DNA from: Gallionella sp.
Lineage (GTDB): Bacteria; Pseudomonadota; Gammaproteobacteria; Burkholderiales; Gallionellaceae
DNA length: 19,420 nt
Reading direction: 5' to 3'
NCBI GenBank assembly: GCA_024654105.1
Contig: JANLID010000094.1
Location: 1-19,420 of the forward strand
Position numbers and translations under genes: made by a program. The first letter of the stretch is position 1, and the number at the start of each line of letters is the position of its first letter. The notes under the pieces were generated by a model. It worked only from the letters and a program-made list of their open reading frames with translations, was not told where the DNA came from and ran no database searches. Positions 1 through 7,020 of this stretch are shown here, one piece after another.

Positions 1-12
1 GTTGATCCCCAT
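1..12 (-). CDS. Start of an unidentified minus-strand gene (cut by window edge)
   Basis: Reading the minus strand toward the left edge, an AAGGAG ribosome-binding site (plus positions 20-25) lies 7 nt before an ATG at 12-10, followed by codons for Gly, Ile and Asn before the window ends. An ATG at 19-17 abuts the Shine-Dalgarno directly and is the poorer start. Only four codons are visible, so no function can be given. It has the same orientation as the DUF6448-like gene and lies 103 bp downstream of it. Confidence 0.45.
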
Positions 13-54
13 CGCGCATCTCCTTTTGTTGGAATGCGTTTATTATCCACATGC

Positions 55-77
55 GCAGGCTCAAAACATGAGCCTGC
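55..77. terminator. Perfect 9-bp hairpin downstream of the DUF6448-like gene
   Basis: GCAGGCTCA at 55-63 pairs perfectly with TGAGCCTGC at 69-77 around a 5-nt loop. It lies about 40 nt past the stop of the minus-strand gene at 116-748 and before the next minus-strand start. No T-tract follows on either strand, so intrinsic termination is not assured. It could instead be a transcript-stabilising hairpin. Confidence 0.35.
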
Positions 78-115
78 TGAACTTCGTGGCTAATCAGGAT
101 GTGGTTTGATAAACC

Positions 116-748
116 TCAATGTTTATGTGCGTCCGCAGCCGGAGCGGAGTTGGTTTGATGATGGCCTGCAGAAGACGCGATGACGGTATGGATGCCCTCG
201 ACGTAATGCATGTATGTCACGTAGGCTTCCACAAATTCCCTGCCCGCCTCGACGCTTTTGTCCTTGTTCTTGCTTGCTTCGAGGGCGCGTTCAAATTTCT
301 CTCTGATCGCTTCTGCCATGTGATTGCTGATCATTTTGATCATCTCGCCGGCAGAACCGCCGGCCAAGGTGTTGTCAGCCATGGCGATGATCGGCTCAAC
401 CGCTTCATCCTTGATGCCGCTATACGGTGCGCCTTCGCCCGCACGATGTACACGCACGAGTGTTTCAAGGAAATACTGATCGGCTAATTCCTGTGCTTCT
501 TTGCCCTTGCCGCGAACCGCGACCGCTTTTGCAAAGGCCGTCCTGATCTCTGCCTCGTCATTCTTTTTGACCCACTTCAGGATGGGCGTCAGGTCTTTCT
601 TTTCCAGCGCGGCTTTGGCTTCCGGAATGATCGGGCCGCCGGTCGTATCGCAGTGCGCCTGCGCATTCCCTGCCAGCAGCAGGAGGCCGCTTATGGAAAA
701 GAGGGCGGCAATAAGAAAATTGCTAGTGTTGCTCGTGCTTCTCGTCAT
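116..748 (-). CDS. Secreted DUF6448-like protein
   Basis: A 210-residue protein with an N-terminal signal peptide: basic start, hydrophobic stretch about residues 11-28, and an AQA cleavage site at 29-31. The mature protein should therefore begin at His32 and be periplasmic. It opens with HCDTTGGP (32-39), which I recognise from memory as typical of the DUF6448 family. The rest is mostly helical and charged, with an invariant-looking HMAEAIREKFERAL stretch. The C-terminal tail has several His residues (HH and HKH), which could bind metal, but this is inference. The family has no established function known to me. The gene follows ppx on the same strand with a 103-bp gap holding a small hairpin, so it may have its own promoter. 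The ATG at 748 has only a weak AAGGG ribosome-binding site. Confidence 0.75.
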   Translation of the reverse strand: MTRSTSNTSNFLIAALFSISGLLLLAGNAQAHCDTTGGPIIPEAKAALEKKDLTPILKWVKKNDEAEIRTAFAKAVAVRGKGKEAQELADQYFLETLVRVHRAGEGAPYSGIKDEAVEPIIAMADNTLAGGSAGEMIKMISNHMAEAIREKFERALEASKNKDKSVEAGREFVEAYVTYMHYVEGIHTVIASSAGHHQTNSAPAADAHKH

Positions 749-798
749 TGGGGTGCCCTTTTATGTTGTTGGTTCAGACATGATTCTTGATTTTACGT

Positions 799-819
799 CG
801 CCGCGTAATTTATGCGGCG
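799..819. other. Small hairpin between ppx and the DUF6448-like gene
   Basis: CGCCGC at 799-804 pairs with GCGGCG at 814-819. The stem can extend inward by one G-T and two A-T pairs to leave a 3-nt loop. It sits 33 nt downstream of the ppx stop and about 50 nt upstream of the next start. There is no T-tract on either strand, so it is only a weak terminator candidate for ppx. Confidence 0.25.
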
Positions 820-851
820 TCTGAAAGACTATGCCGAACCCGGTTAGTTCC

Positions 852-2330
852 TCATTCCGGCACGATCTGCATACTCACCCCAAGCACTTCCCATTGCAGC
901 ACTTCTTCCTGCAGCGCCGCTTCGGTCAACGGGTTTTGTGTCAGCCAGTTTGCGTCTATTGAAAGACGGAATCTGATGCCGCTGAAGTGTCCGTGCAGTG
1001 TGGGCATACTGATATTGCTGCGGTTGCGGTAAAGCAGCACGGCAAGGCGCAGACTCAATGCCAGCGCGCAATCTTCGGCATTTTTCAATTGCCCTTTCAG
1101 CTTTTCCAGATTGCCGCGCTGCGCCAGCGTCAGCAAGCTGAGGCGTGCCTGTTCCTTTTTCGAGAAGCCGGGCATGTCGGCGTTGGCAAGAATGTAGGCG
1201 GTATGCTTGTGATAGCCGCTGTGTGCGACGCTGATGCCGAGTTCATGCAAACTGGCCGCCCAATTGAGCAGGTGCAGCGCAGGTTGATCAATTTCATCAT
1301 CCAGGAATTGCCGTGCAAATTGGCATGTCAGACTTGTTACGCGTTCTGCTTGTCTGGCATCAACGTGATAGCGCCGCATGAATTGCTGTACGGTGACTTC
1401 GCGCATGTCGTTGTTGTGAAAACGCCCCCACAGGTCATACAGCACACCCTCGCGCAGTGCGCCAAGCGCGGGTTGCATCTGTTCGATCTCCAGCTCGCAA
1501 AAAGCGGCATACATGATGGCAAAGCCGCCGGCAAAAACCGGCACGCGATCCGGGCGCAAGCCCTGCAGATTCAGTTTTTGCACATCGCTAGTCTTGAGCA
1601 GGTAAGCGCGCAATTTTTCCAGGCCATCGCGCGTGATCCCGTTTTCGCTATAGCCGTTCAGCTCCAGCACATCGCATAATACCCGTGCCGAGCCGGATGA
1701 GCCGAGCGCAGTTGCCCACTGTTCCCTGTTGAAATCCGTCACAATGGTTTGCAATTCATTGCGCGCGGCAAGCTCGGCCTGCCTGAGGTTATGTTTGGTG
1801 ATTTTCCCGTCGGGAAAAAAGCGCAGGCTGTAACTGACGCAGCCCATATACAGGCTTTCCAGTTTGAGCGGGGCAAGGCCATTGCCGATGATGAATTCGG
1901 TGGAGCCGCCGCCGATGTCCATGACCAGCCGGTTGTCTGCGGATTGCGGCAGGCCATGCGCGACACCGATATAGATCAGGCGTGCTTCTTCTATGCCGGC
2001 GATGACCTCAATCGGAAATCCTAAAACATGTTCTGCCTGCGGGATAAAGTCGGCGGCATTTTTCGCCACGCGTAAGGCATTGGTGCCTACCGCACGCACC
2101 GCTTCACGCGGCAGGCCGCGCAGGCGTTCGGCAAACCGCCCCAGTGTGGTGAGGGCGCGCTGCCGCACCTCGGCATCGAGATATTTGTTGGCGGTAAGTC
2201 CGGCGGCAAGCCGTACCGGTTCGCGCAATCCGTCCAGCATGTAAAGCTGGTCGTCCTCGACCCGCGCGATTTGCAACCGGAAACTGTTTGACCCCAGATC
2301 AACGGCGGCGAGGATGGGTTGATGTTGCAT
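852..2330 (-). CDS. ppx: Exopolyphosphatase / pppGpp phosphohydrolase (Ppx/GppA family)
   Basis: Ppx/GppA enzymes hydrolyse terminal phosphates from polyphosphate or the 5' phosphate of pppGpp. The 492-residue product has the ASKHA-fold phosphate loop DLGSNSFRL (11-19), the catalytic glutamates in IEEARLI (around 114-115) and a second nucleotide/phosphate loop DIGGGSTE (138-145). A C-terminal HD-like helical domain includes AASLHELG and SGYHKHTAYIL. Length is normal (E. coli Ppx 513, GppA 494), and sequence alone does not separate Ppx from GppA. I start at the ATG at 2330 because family similarity begins right after it. The frame stays open to a GTG at 2432, but those extra 34 codons are only repeat-encoded (LPTPHSP units). 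Neither start has a good Shine-Dalgarno site. It lies downstream of phoU in the same direction, which supports a role in phosphate/polyphosphate balance. Confidence 0.93.
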   Translation of the reverse strand: MQHQPILAAVDLGSNSFRLQIARVEDDQLYMLDGLREPVRLAAGLTANKYLDAEVRQRALTTLGRFAERLRGLPREAVRAVGTNALRVAKNAADFIPQAEHVLGFPIEVIAGIEEARLIYIGVAHGLPQSADNRLVMDIGGGSTEFIIGNGLAPLKLESLYMGCVSYSLRFFPDGKITKHNLRQAELAARNELQTIVTDFNREQWATALGSSGSARVLCDVLELNGYSENGITRDGLEKLRAYLLKTSDVQKLNLQGLRPDRVPVFAGGFAIMYAAFCELEIEQMQPALGALREGVLYDLWGRFHNNDMREVTVQQFMRRYHVDARQAERVTSLTCQFARQFLDDEIDQPALHLLNWAASLHELGISVAHSGYHKHTAYILANADMPGFSKKEQARLSLLTLAQRGNLEKLKGQLKNAEDCALALSLRLAVLLYRNRSNISMPTLHGHFSGIRFRLSIDANWLTQNPLTEAALQEEVLQWEVLGVSMQIVPE

Positions 2331-2341
2331 AAGGGCGGGAG

Positions 2342-2424
2342 AGTGGAGAGTGGGGAGTAGGGAGTAGGGAGTGGGGAGTGGGGAGTGGGGAGTGGGGAGT
2401 GGGGAGTGGGGAGTGGGGAGTGGG
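2342..2424. repeat. Heptanucleotide tandem array (AGTGGGG)n upstream of ppx
   Basis: About 12 head-to-tail copies of a 7-bp unit. Seven are perfect AGTGGGG (2370-2418), two read AGTAGGG (2356-2369), and there are a degenerate copy at the ppx end and a partial copy at 2419-2424. On the ppx strand the unit reads CCCCACT, giving LPTPHSP-like residues in every frame. It resembles the CCCCA-type heptameric short tandem repeats of heterocystous cyanobacteria. Runs of four G separated by three bases also fit a G-quadruplex motif on the plus strand, the ppx template strand. It fills most of the phoU-ppx gap and displaces any ppx Shine-Dalgarno. Confidence 0.95.
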
Positions 2425-2473
2425 TTTTCCACTTACTACTTAGGCGCAACGCGCCGATCTACTTCCCACTCCC
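2416..2473. repeat. Large inverted repeat at the phoU side of the heptamer array
   Basis: GGGAGTGGG (2416-2424) is exactly complementary to CCCACTCCC (2465-2473). Between the arms is a second hairpin, GGCGC (2443-2447) with GCGCC (2451-2455) around a 3-nt loop. In a phoU-ppx transcript the single inverted copy next to the phoU stop could pair with any of several repeat units, so the fold could slide along the array. The sequence pairing is certain; any role in mRNA processing or ppx expression is inference. Confidence 0.7.
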
Positions 2474-2482
2474 TCATAGCCT

Positions 2483-3190
2483 TTACTGCCGGATTTCGCG
2501 GTCGATTTCGTCTACGGTCACGTGGCGCACATCGCGTCCCTTGACCATGTAGATGACGTATTCGGACATGTTTTTCGCGTGGTCGCCGATGCGCTCGATC
2601 GCTTTTGCCACGAACAGGATTTCCAGCGAGGTGGAAATGGTGCGCGGGTCCTCCATCATGAAAGTGATGAGATAGCGCATGATGGCGCGGAACTCTTCGT
2701 CCACCTGTTCGTCCTGACGCACTACCTGTGCGGCCATCGCCACATCCAGCCGCGCAAAGGCATCGAGTGACTGGCGCAGCATATCCAAAGCCAGGTCAGC
2801 GGCATGTTTGATTTCGTGGTAACGCGGCAGATTAAGCGTGCTTTTTTGTGACAGCAGCTTGGCCATGCGTGCGATTTTTTCGGCTTCATCACCGATGCGT
2901 TCCAGGTCGGTGATGGTTTTAACCACGGCCATTATCAGGCGCAGATCTCCCGCCGTTGGCTGGCGGCGGGCAATGACCTGGCTGCAATTTTCGTCTATTT
3001 TCACCTCCATGGCATTCACCCGGTGGTCATCTTCGATTACCCGGATCATCAAGGCTACATCGCCGCTTATCAGCGATTCCACCGCACTCTTGATCTGGTT
3101 TTCCACCAAGCCGCCCATTTGCAACACATTGGCACGAATGGCCTCGAGCTCGGCATCGAATTGGCGGGAAATATGGTCACTGCTGGTCAT
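2483..3190 (-). CDS. phoU: Phosphate-specific transport/regulatory protein PhoU
   Basis: PhoU is a cytoplasmic, metal-binding, two-domain helical protein that represses the Pho regulon by linking the Pst transporter to the PhoR sensor kinase. The 235-residue product shows the two diagnostic repeats: ERIGDEAEKIA at 97-107 and ERIGDHAKNMSEY at 199-211, one per three-helix domain. Length is normal for the family (E. coli 241). The start is the ATG at 3190, with a poor Shine-Dalgarno. No pstSCAB or phoBR is visible here, unlike the enteric arrangement. It is followed by ppx across a 152-bp repeat-filled gap and preceded by a candidate PHO box, so phoU and ppx may form a Pho-responsive unit. Confidence 0.95.
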   Translation of the reverse strand: MTSSDHISRQFDAELEAIRANVLQMGGLVENQIKSAVESLISGDVALMIRVIEDDHRVNAMEVKIDENCSQVIARRQPTAGDLRLIMAVVKTITDLERIGDEAEKIARMAKLLSQKSTLNLPRYHEIKHAADLALDMLRQSLDAFARLDVAMAAQVVRQDEQVDEEFRAIMRYLITFMMEDPRTISTSLEILFVAKAIERIGDHAKNMSEYVIYMVKGRDVRHVTVDEIDREIRQ

Positions 3191-3219
3191 GGTCGTCTTT
3201 CAAAATGGTTGGTTGTGCA

Positions 3220-3253
3220 GTTTTAGATGGGGAGTGTGAAGGTTGGATGACAG
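3220..3253 (-). promoter_or_regulatory. Candidate PHO box and -10 for phoU
   Basis: On the minus strand, CTGTCAT-CCAA-CCTTCAC (plus positions 3253 to 3236) matches the PhoB-binding pattern of two CTGTCA-type 7-mers separated by 4 bp. The first half-site is 7/7 and the second 5/7. Ten bases downstream is TAAAAC (3225-3220), a 4/6 match to a -10. This fits Pho promoters, where the PHO box replaces the -35. It lies between the rpiA stop and the phoU start. Confidence 0.5.
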
Positions 3254-3276
3254 TCGCACCGTTTTCACAGAAACAT

Positions 3277-3939
3277 TTATGCCACCATCGTTTTTATGCC
3301 TTCCGTTGTACCGAGCAATAATACGTCGGCGCCCCGGCGCGCAAACAGGCCGTTGGTAACAACTCCTGCGATGTGATCCAGCGTGGATTCCAGCTCCACC
3401 GGATTCATGATCTGCAGCCCATGCACATCGAGAATCACGTTGCCGTTGTCGGTGGTGAAACCCATGCGCAACTCCGGCTGCCCGCCCAACGCGACCAGTT
3501 GGCGCGCCACATAACTGCGCGCCATCGGAATCACCTCGATGGGCAGCGGGAACTTGCCCAGCACATCCACCAGCTTGCTGGCATCGCACACGCAGATGAA
3601 CTTCTTGCTTGCTGCCGCGACGATTTTCTCGCGTGTCAGCGCGCCGCCGCCGCCTTTAATCATATGCAAATGGCGGGTGATCTCATCCGCGCCGTCCACA
3701 TACACCGGCAGGGTGCCCGCCTCGTTCAGCGACACCACCTCGATGCCGTGCCCTTGCAAACGCTTTGCCGAAGTTTCGGAGCTGGCGACCGCGCCGCGTA
3801 TCTTGTGCTTGATCCCGGCCAGCTCGTCGATGAAGAAATTGGCGGTGGAACCGGTGCCCACACCGACGATGCAATCTTCCGGCACATATTCAATCGCGGC
3901 TCGTGCCACCGCACGCTTCAAATCATCCAGGCTCATCAT
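3277..3939 (-). CDS. rpiA: Ribose-5-phosphate isomerase A
   Basis: Interconverts ribose 5-phosphate and ribulose 5-phosphate in the non-oxidative pentose phosphate pathway; cytoplasmic. The 220-residue protein carries the family motifs in order: GTGST (28-32, phosphate binding), ASSETS (52-57), DGADE (82-86, catalytic acids) and KGGGGALTREK (95-105, containing the catalytic Lys and Glu). Length matches E. coli RpiA (219). Two ATG codons lie in tandem (3939 and 3936) behind a GGGATGAG ribosome-binding stretch. The second aligns better with E. coli RpiA, so the true protein may be one residue shorter. It is transcribed divergently from pgm. Confidence 0.96.
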   Translation of the reverse strand: MMSLDDLKRAVARAAIEYVPEDCIVGVGTGSTANFFIDELAGIKHKIRGAVASSETSAKRLQGHGIEVVSLNEAGTLPVYVDGADEITRHLHMIKGGGGALTREKIVAAASKKFICVCDASKLVDVLGKFPLPIEVIPMARSYVARQLVALGGQPELRMGFTTDNGNVILDVHGLQIMNPVELESTLDHIAGVVTNGLFARRGADVLLLGTTEGIKTMVA

Positions 3940-4076
3940 TCGCTCATCCCGCTTTCGATATTATTTATTTCGTTCGCGATTATTGCAGGAATTGCCGGGC
4001 AGGGAAACAGGCATGTCTGCGTTGCCCCGGTGATAAGATGTGAAGCGAAGATCGTAGTCAATGTTAAGGAATGAGC

Positions 4077-5711
4077 ATGCCAGTCTACACAATTGCCACT
4101 ATCCCTTTCCCCGACCAGAAGCCCGGTACCTCCGGATTGCGCAAGCGCGTGCAGGTTTTCCGGCAGCCGCACTATCTGGAAAATTTCGTCCAGTCCATTT
4201 TCGACACCATCGCCGCGCCGCCGGATGCCACGTTGGTGTTGGGCGGCGATGGGCGTTACTACAACCGCGAGGCGATCCAGGTTATTCTGAAAATGGCTTC
4301 GGCTAACGGTTTCGGGCGGGTGTTGGTTGGCAAGGGCGGCATTCTTTCTACGCCGGCGGCGTCCTGCCTGATCCGTAAATACCGGACCTTCGGCGGCATC
4401 ATTCTGTCCGCCAGCCATAATCCGGGCGGGCCGGGCGGCGATTTCGGCATCAAGTACAACACCGCTAACGGCGGTCCGGCGCCGGAAAGAACCACCGAAG
4501 CGATTTATGCCGCAAGCAAAACGATCATGCAGTACCGCATTGCCGATGTTGCGTCGGAAATTGAATTGGATGCCCTGGGCGACAGCAAACTCGGTGACAT
4601 GACGGTGTCGGTAATCGATCCGGTCAGCGACTATGCCGAATTGATGGAATCGCTGTTCGACTTTGCCGCGATTCGTGCTTTATTAAGCAATGGCTTTCGC
4701 ATCAGGTTTGACGCCATGCACGCCGTCACCGGGCCGTACGCGCGCGAGATTTTCGTCAACCGTCTTGGCGCGCCTGCGGACAGCGTGATCAACGCCGAAC
4801 CGCTGCCGGATTTCGGCGGCGGACACCCCGACCCGAACCTCACTTATGCGCATGAACTGGTCGATATCCTGTACGGCGACAATGCGCCGGATTTCGGCGC
4901 AGCTTCTGACGGCGACGGCGATCGCAACATGATCCTCGGCAGGCATTTTTTCGTTACGCCTTCCGACAGCCTTGCCATTATCGCCGCCAACGCGCATCTC
5001 GTGCCGGGCTACAAACAGGGCTTGGCGGGCATCGCGCGCTCGATGCCGACCAGCGCGGCGGCGGATCGCGTGGCCGCAGCGCTCAATATTCCCTGCTATG
5101 AGACGCCGACCGGCTGGAAATTTTTTGGCAACCTGATGGATGCGGGCAAGGTGACGCTGTGCGGCGAGGAAAGTTTCGGCACCGGCTCGGACCACATCCG
5201 CGAAAAAGACGGGCTGTGGGCAGTATTGTTCTGGCTGAATATCCTCGCGGCGCGCAGGCAATCCGTGGAGACCATCGTGCGCGAACACCGGGCGCGCTTC
5301 GGGCGCAACGTCTATTCGCGCCACGACTATGAAGGCATCCCCGGCGATGCTGCCAATAGCGTGATGAAACTGCTGCACGAGCGCTTTGGGGAATTGCAGG
5401 GTGCGCAACTCGGCAATTACAAGGTGCTGTTCTGCGACGACTTCAGCTACACCGATCCGGTCGATGGCAGCGTCAGCATCGGGCAGGGTGTGCGCATCGG
5501 TTTTACCGACGGCTCGCGCATCGTGTTCCGTCTGTCCGGTACCGGCACCGAGGGCGCGACGCTGCGCATTTACCTGGAAGCTTTCGAGCCGGATGTCGCA
5601 CAGCATCATCTCGATGCGCAAGAGGCGCTTGCGGGTCTCATCAGTATCGCGCTGGAGATTTCAGAGTTGAGGCAACGCACCGGACGGGATCGCCCTACCG
5701 TGATTACCTGA
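4077..5711 (+). CDS. pgm: Alpha-D-glucose phosphoglucomutase (PGM1-type)
   Basis: Interconverts glucose 1-phosphate and glucose 6-phosphate, linking glycogen or nucleotide-sugar synthesis to glycolysis. From this start it is 544 residues, the usual length for PGM1-type enzymes. Motifs in order: the active-site serine loop SASHNPGG (111-118), the Mg2+ loop DGDGDR (278-283), the sugar-binding loop GEESFGTGSDH (363-373) and the phosphate-binding loop RLSGTGTEG (485-493). I chose the ATG at 4077 because AAGGA (4066-4070) lies 6 nt before it, whereas it directly abuts the in-frame ATG at 4071. Annotation from 4071 would add Met-Ser. It diverges from rpiA across a gap of about 135 bp. Confidence 0.95.
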   Translation: MPVYTIATIPFPDQKPGTSGLRKRVQVFRQPHYLENFVQSIFDTIAAPPDATLVLGGDGRYYNREAIQVILKMASANGFGRVLVGKGGILSTPAASCLIRKYRTFGGIILSASHNPGGPGGDFGIKYNTANGGPAPERTTEAIYAASKTIMQYRIADVASEIELDALGDSKLGDMTVSVIDPVSDYAELMESLFDFAAIRALLSNGFRIRFDAMHAVTGPYAREIFVNRLGAPADSVINAEPLPDFGGGHPDPNLTYAHELVDILYGDNAPDFGAASDGDGDRNMILGRHFFVTPSDSLAIIAANAHLVPGYKQGLAGIARSMPTSAAADRVAAALNIPCYETPTGWKFFGNLMDAGKVTLCGEESFGTGSDHIREKDGLWAVLFWLNILAARRQSVETIVREHRARFGRNVYSRHDYEGIPGDAANSVMKLLHERFGELQGAQLGNYKVLFCDDFSYTDPVDGSVSIGQGVRIGFTDGSRIVFRLSGTGTEGATLRIYLEAFEPDVAQHHLDAQEALAGLISIALEISELRQRTGRDRPTVIT

Positions 5712-5716
5712 GCGGC

Positions 5717-5722
5717 TATAAT
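5717..5722 (+). promoter_or_regulatory. Perfect TATAAT -10 in front of the RidA gene
   Basis: A consensus TATAAT begins 5 bp after the pgm stop codon and 27 bp before the chosen ridA ATG. The hexamer 17 bp upstream is a poor -35 match, so sigma-70 activity is plausible but not certain. If used, it would separate ridA transcription from pgm. Confidence 0.4.
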
Positions 5723-5749
5723 CGCAACCCATTTTTGATGGAACAAATC

Positions 5750-6136
5750 ATGGCAAACAAAAAATTTATCCAGACTCCCGATGCGCCTGCCGCGATTGGC
5801 ATCTATTCGCAAGCCGTGCGCATAGATCACACTGTTTATCTTTCCGGACAGATTGGCCTCGATCCCGTCACCATGCAGATGGTCGGGGGCGTCGACGCGC
5901 AGATTCATCGCGTGTTCCGGAATCTGCGTGCAGTGGCCATTGCCGCCGACAGCAGCTTTGACGATCTGGTGAAACTGAACGTATATCTCACCGACCTCGG
6001 CCATTTTGCCAAGGTCAACGAAATCATGGCGGACTATTTCCGCCAGCCGTATCCGGCGCGCGCTGCCGTGGGTGTTGCCGCATTGCCGCGTGGGGCGCTG
6101 GTGGAAATGGATGGCGTGCTGGTCGCTCAGGATTGA
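5750..6136 (+). CDS. ridA: RidA family 2-iminobutanoate/2-iminopropanoate deaminase
   Basis: RidA enzymes hydrolyse reactive enamine/imine intermediates released by PLP-dependent dehydratases such as threonine dehydratase, protecting PLP enzymes. The 128-residue protein shows DAPAAIGIYSQAV near the N-terminus, LSGQIGLDP, LVKLNVYLTDL, YPARAAVGVAALPRGALVEMD (with the conserved active-site Arg in PAR and the Glu in VEMD). Length is typical of the family, which forms trimers in the cytosol. I use the ATG at 5750 because it gives the normal family N-terminus. In-frame TTG (5735) and ATG (5738) would add five and four residues. It follows pgm by 38 bp, with a TATAAT between. Confidence 0.92.
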   Translation: MANKKFIQTPDAPAAIGIYSQAVRIDHTVYLSGQIGLDPVTMQMVGGVDAQIHRVFRNLRAVAIAADSSFDDLVKLNVYLTDLGHFAKVNEIMADYFRQPYPARAAVGVAALPRGALVEMDGVLVAQD

Positions 6137-6300
6137 GGTATTGCTTTTCAAACCCTCCTCTTTCTGCCGGATCGATGGGGTTACGGATTGATGGAGCTTG
6201 ACTCCGCCGATTTTTCGTCGGGTTGAATGATTGCAATGTGGACAGGGGTAGGGTGATATGCCAGACTCCGTTGCCATGTTTAATGACTAAGGGAGGCATC

Positions 6301-6516
6301 ATGTACGCCTACAAGGAAATTCTCACAATCAACGACCCGAGCACCCTGAGGCTCGCACGACCGCTCCCTTTGGCTGAAGGACAGCAGGTAGAGGTGCTCA
6401 TCCTTGCCACCGGCAAGGATCAGGAACTGGAAAATGTCCGTGATGACATTGCCACCCGTGGTATTACTGAAGCCGACGTGGTCGGGGCCGTTTCCTGGGC
6501 GCGCGCGTCATCCTGA
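6301..6516 (+). CDS. Antitoxin of a PIN-type toxin-antitoxin module (DUF104-like)
   Basis: A 71-residue protein starting at an ATG preceded by a strong GGGAGG ribosome-binding site (6291-6296). The frame is open further upstream, but nothing supports an earlier start. The stretch RPLPLAEGQQVEVLIL resembles DUF104-type (AF2212/PG0164-like) antitoxins, and the C-terminus ITEADVVGAVSWAR resembles the toxin-binding tail of PIN-partner antitoxins. Its TGA overlaps the ATG of the downstream PIN toxin remnant (TGATG), the usual translational coupling in such modules. The gene looks intact while the toxin is broken. Family assignment is from recognition, not a search. Confidence 0.7.
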   Translation: MYAYKEILTINDPSTLRLARPLPLAEGQQVEVLILATGKDQELENVRDDIATRGITEADVVGAVSWARASS

Positions 6517-6907
6517 TGCGGGGGTTGTATCCGACATCAATACTATCGTTTCCGCTTTGCTGTTTCGCAGCGCTGCATCCTGGCTGGTAGGGCACTGGCA
6601 GAGCGGTGAAGTAACGCTCATGGTTAGCCGCGAGCTATTGCGTGTTCTGGCATATCCGAAATTCGGCTTATCAGCCGCCCAAGCGGAGGCTGTTGCCGCA
6701 CGCTATCAATGAGTGGAATGCGCCGGTGAAGACGCCAGCCTGCCATTTTGCCGCGATCCAAACGATCAGATGTTCATCCGATTGGCAGGTGCAGGGCGAG
6801 CCGATCTTCTGGTAAGCGGTGATAAGGATTTGCTGGACTTATGCGGGACGACACCTTTTGTCATCGAAACGCTGACGGAATATCGCCGCCGGTTTGTAGA
6901 TGAGTGA
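6516..6907 (+). pseudogene. Broken PIN-domain toxin (COG1569-like)
   Basis: The reading frame at 6515-6907 encodes a recognisable PIN RNase: SDINTIVSALLF, SRELLRVLAYPKF, CRDPNDQMFIRLA and VSGDKDLL, with the acidic residues that normally bind metal still present. Two lesions are visible. First, the expected ATG at 6516, overlapping the antitoxin stop, is out of frame with the body. The G-run at 6520-6524 has five G; three or six would restore the frame, giving MRVVSDIN or MRGVVSDIN. Second, an in-frame TGA at 6710-6712 cuts the body between YQ and VECAGEDASLPFCRDP. Other starts further upstream in the frame would fuse antitoxin-overlapping nonsense and are not credible. A sequencing error could explain one lesion, but two make decay likely. 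Confidence 0.75.
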
Positions 6908-7020
6908 AGCAGGTCGGATCGGGTTATTTACCCAACCGTTTCCGGTTAATTCGAGCCCTTTTTATTTTAGACTCGGCCGCGTCCGAATAAATCCGGTTCA
7001 GATTGTTTTTTGACGACACT

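Noticed and set aside
2342..2424. CRISPR-like array
   Set aside because: Units are 7 bp with no spacers; this is a simple tandem repeat.
2331..2432. N-terminal extension of Ppx from the GTG at 2432
   Set aside because: The extra residues are only translation of the heptamer array, and family similarity starts right after the ATG at 2330.
3936..4418. 160-codon minus-strand ORF overlapping the pgm start
   Set aside because: Lies antisense to clear pgm coding sequence and has no recognisable domain; a shadow frame.
4683..5621. 312-codon minus-strand ORF antisense to pgm
   Set aside because: Low-complexity His/Arg/Ala-rich translation typical of the antisense frame of a GC-rich gene; pgm motifs are conclusive on the other strand.
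6934..6947. AACCG/CGGTT 5-bp hairpin after the toxin remnant
   Set aside because: Short stem and no adjacent T-tract; not distinguishable from chance.
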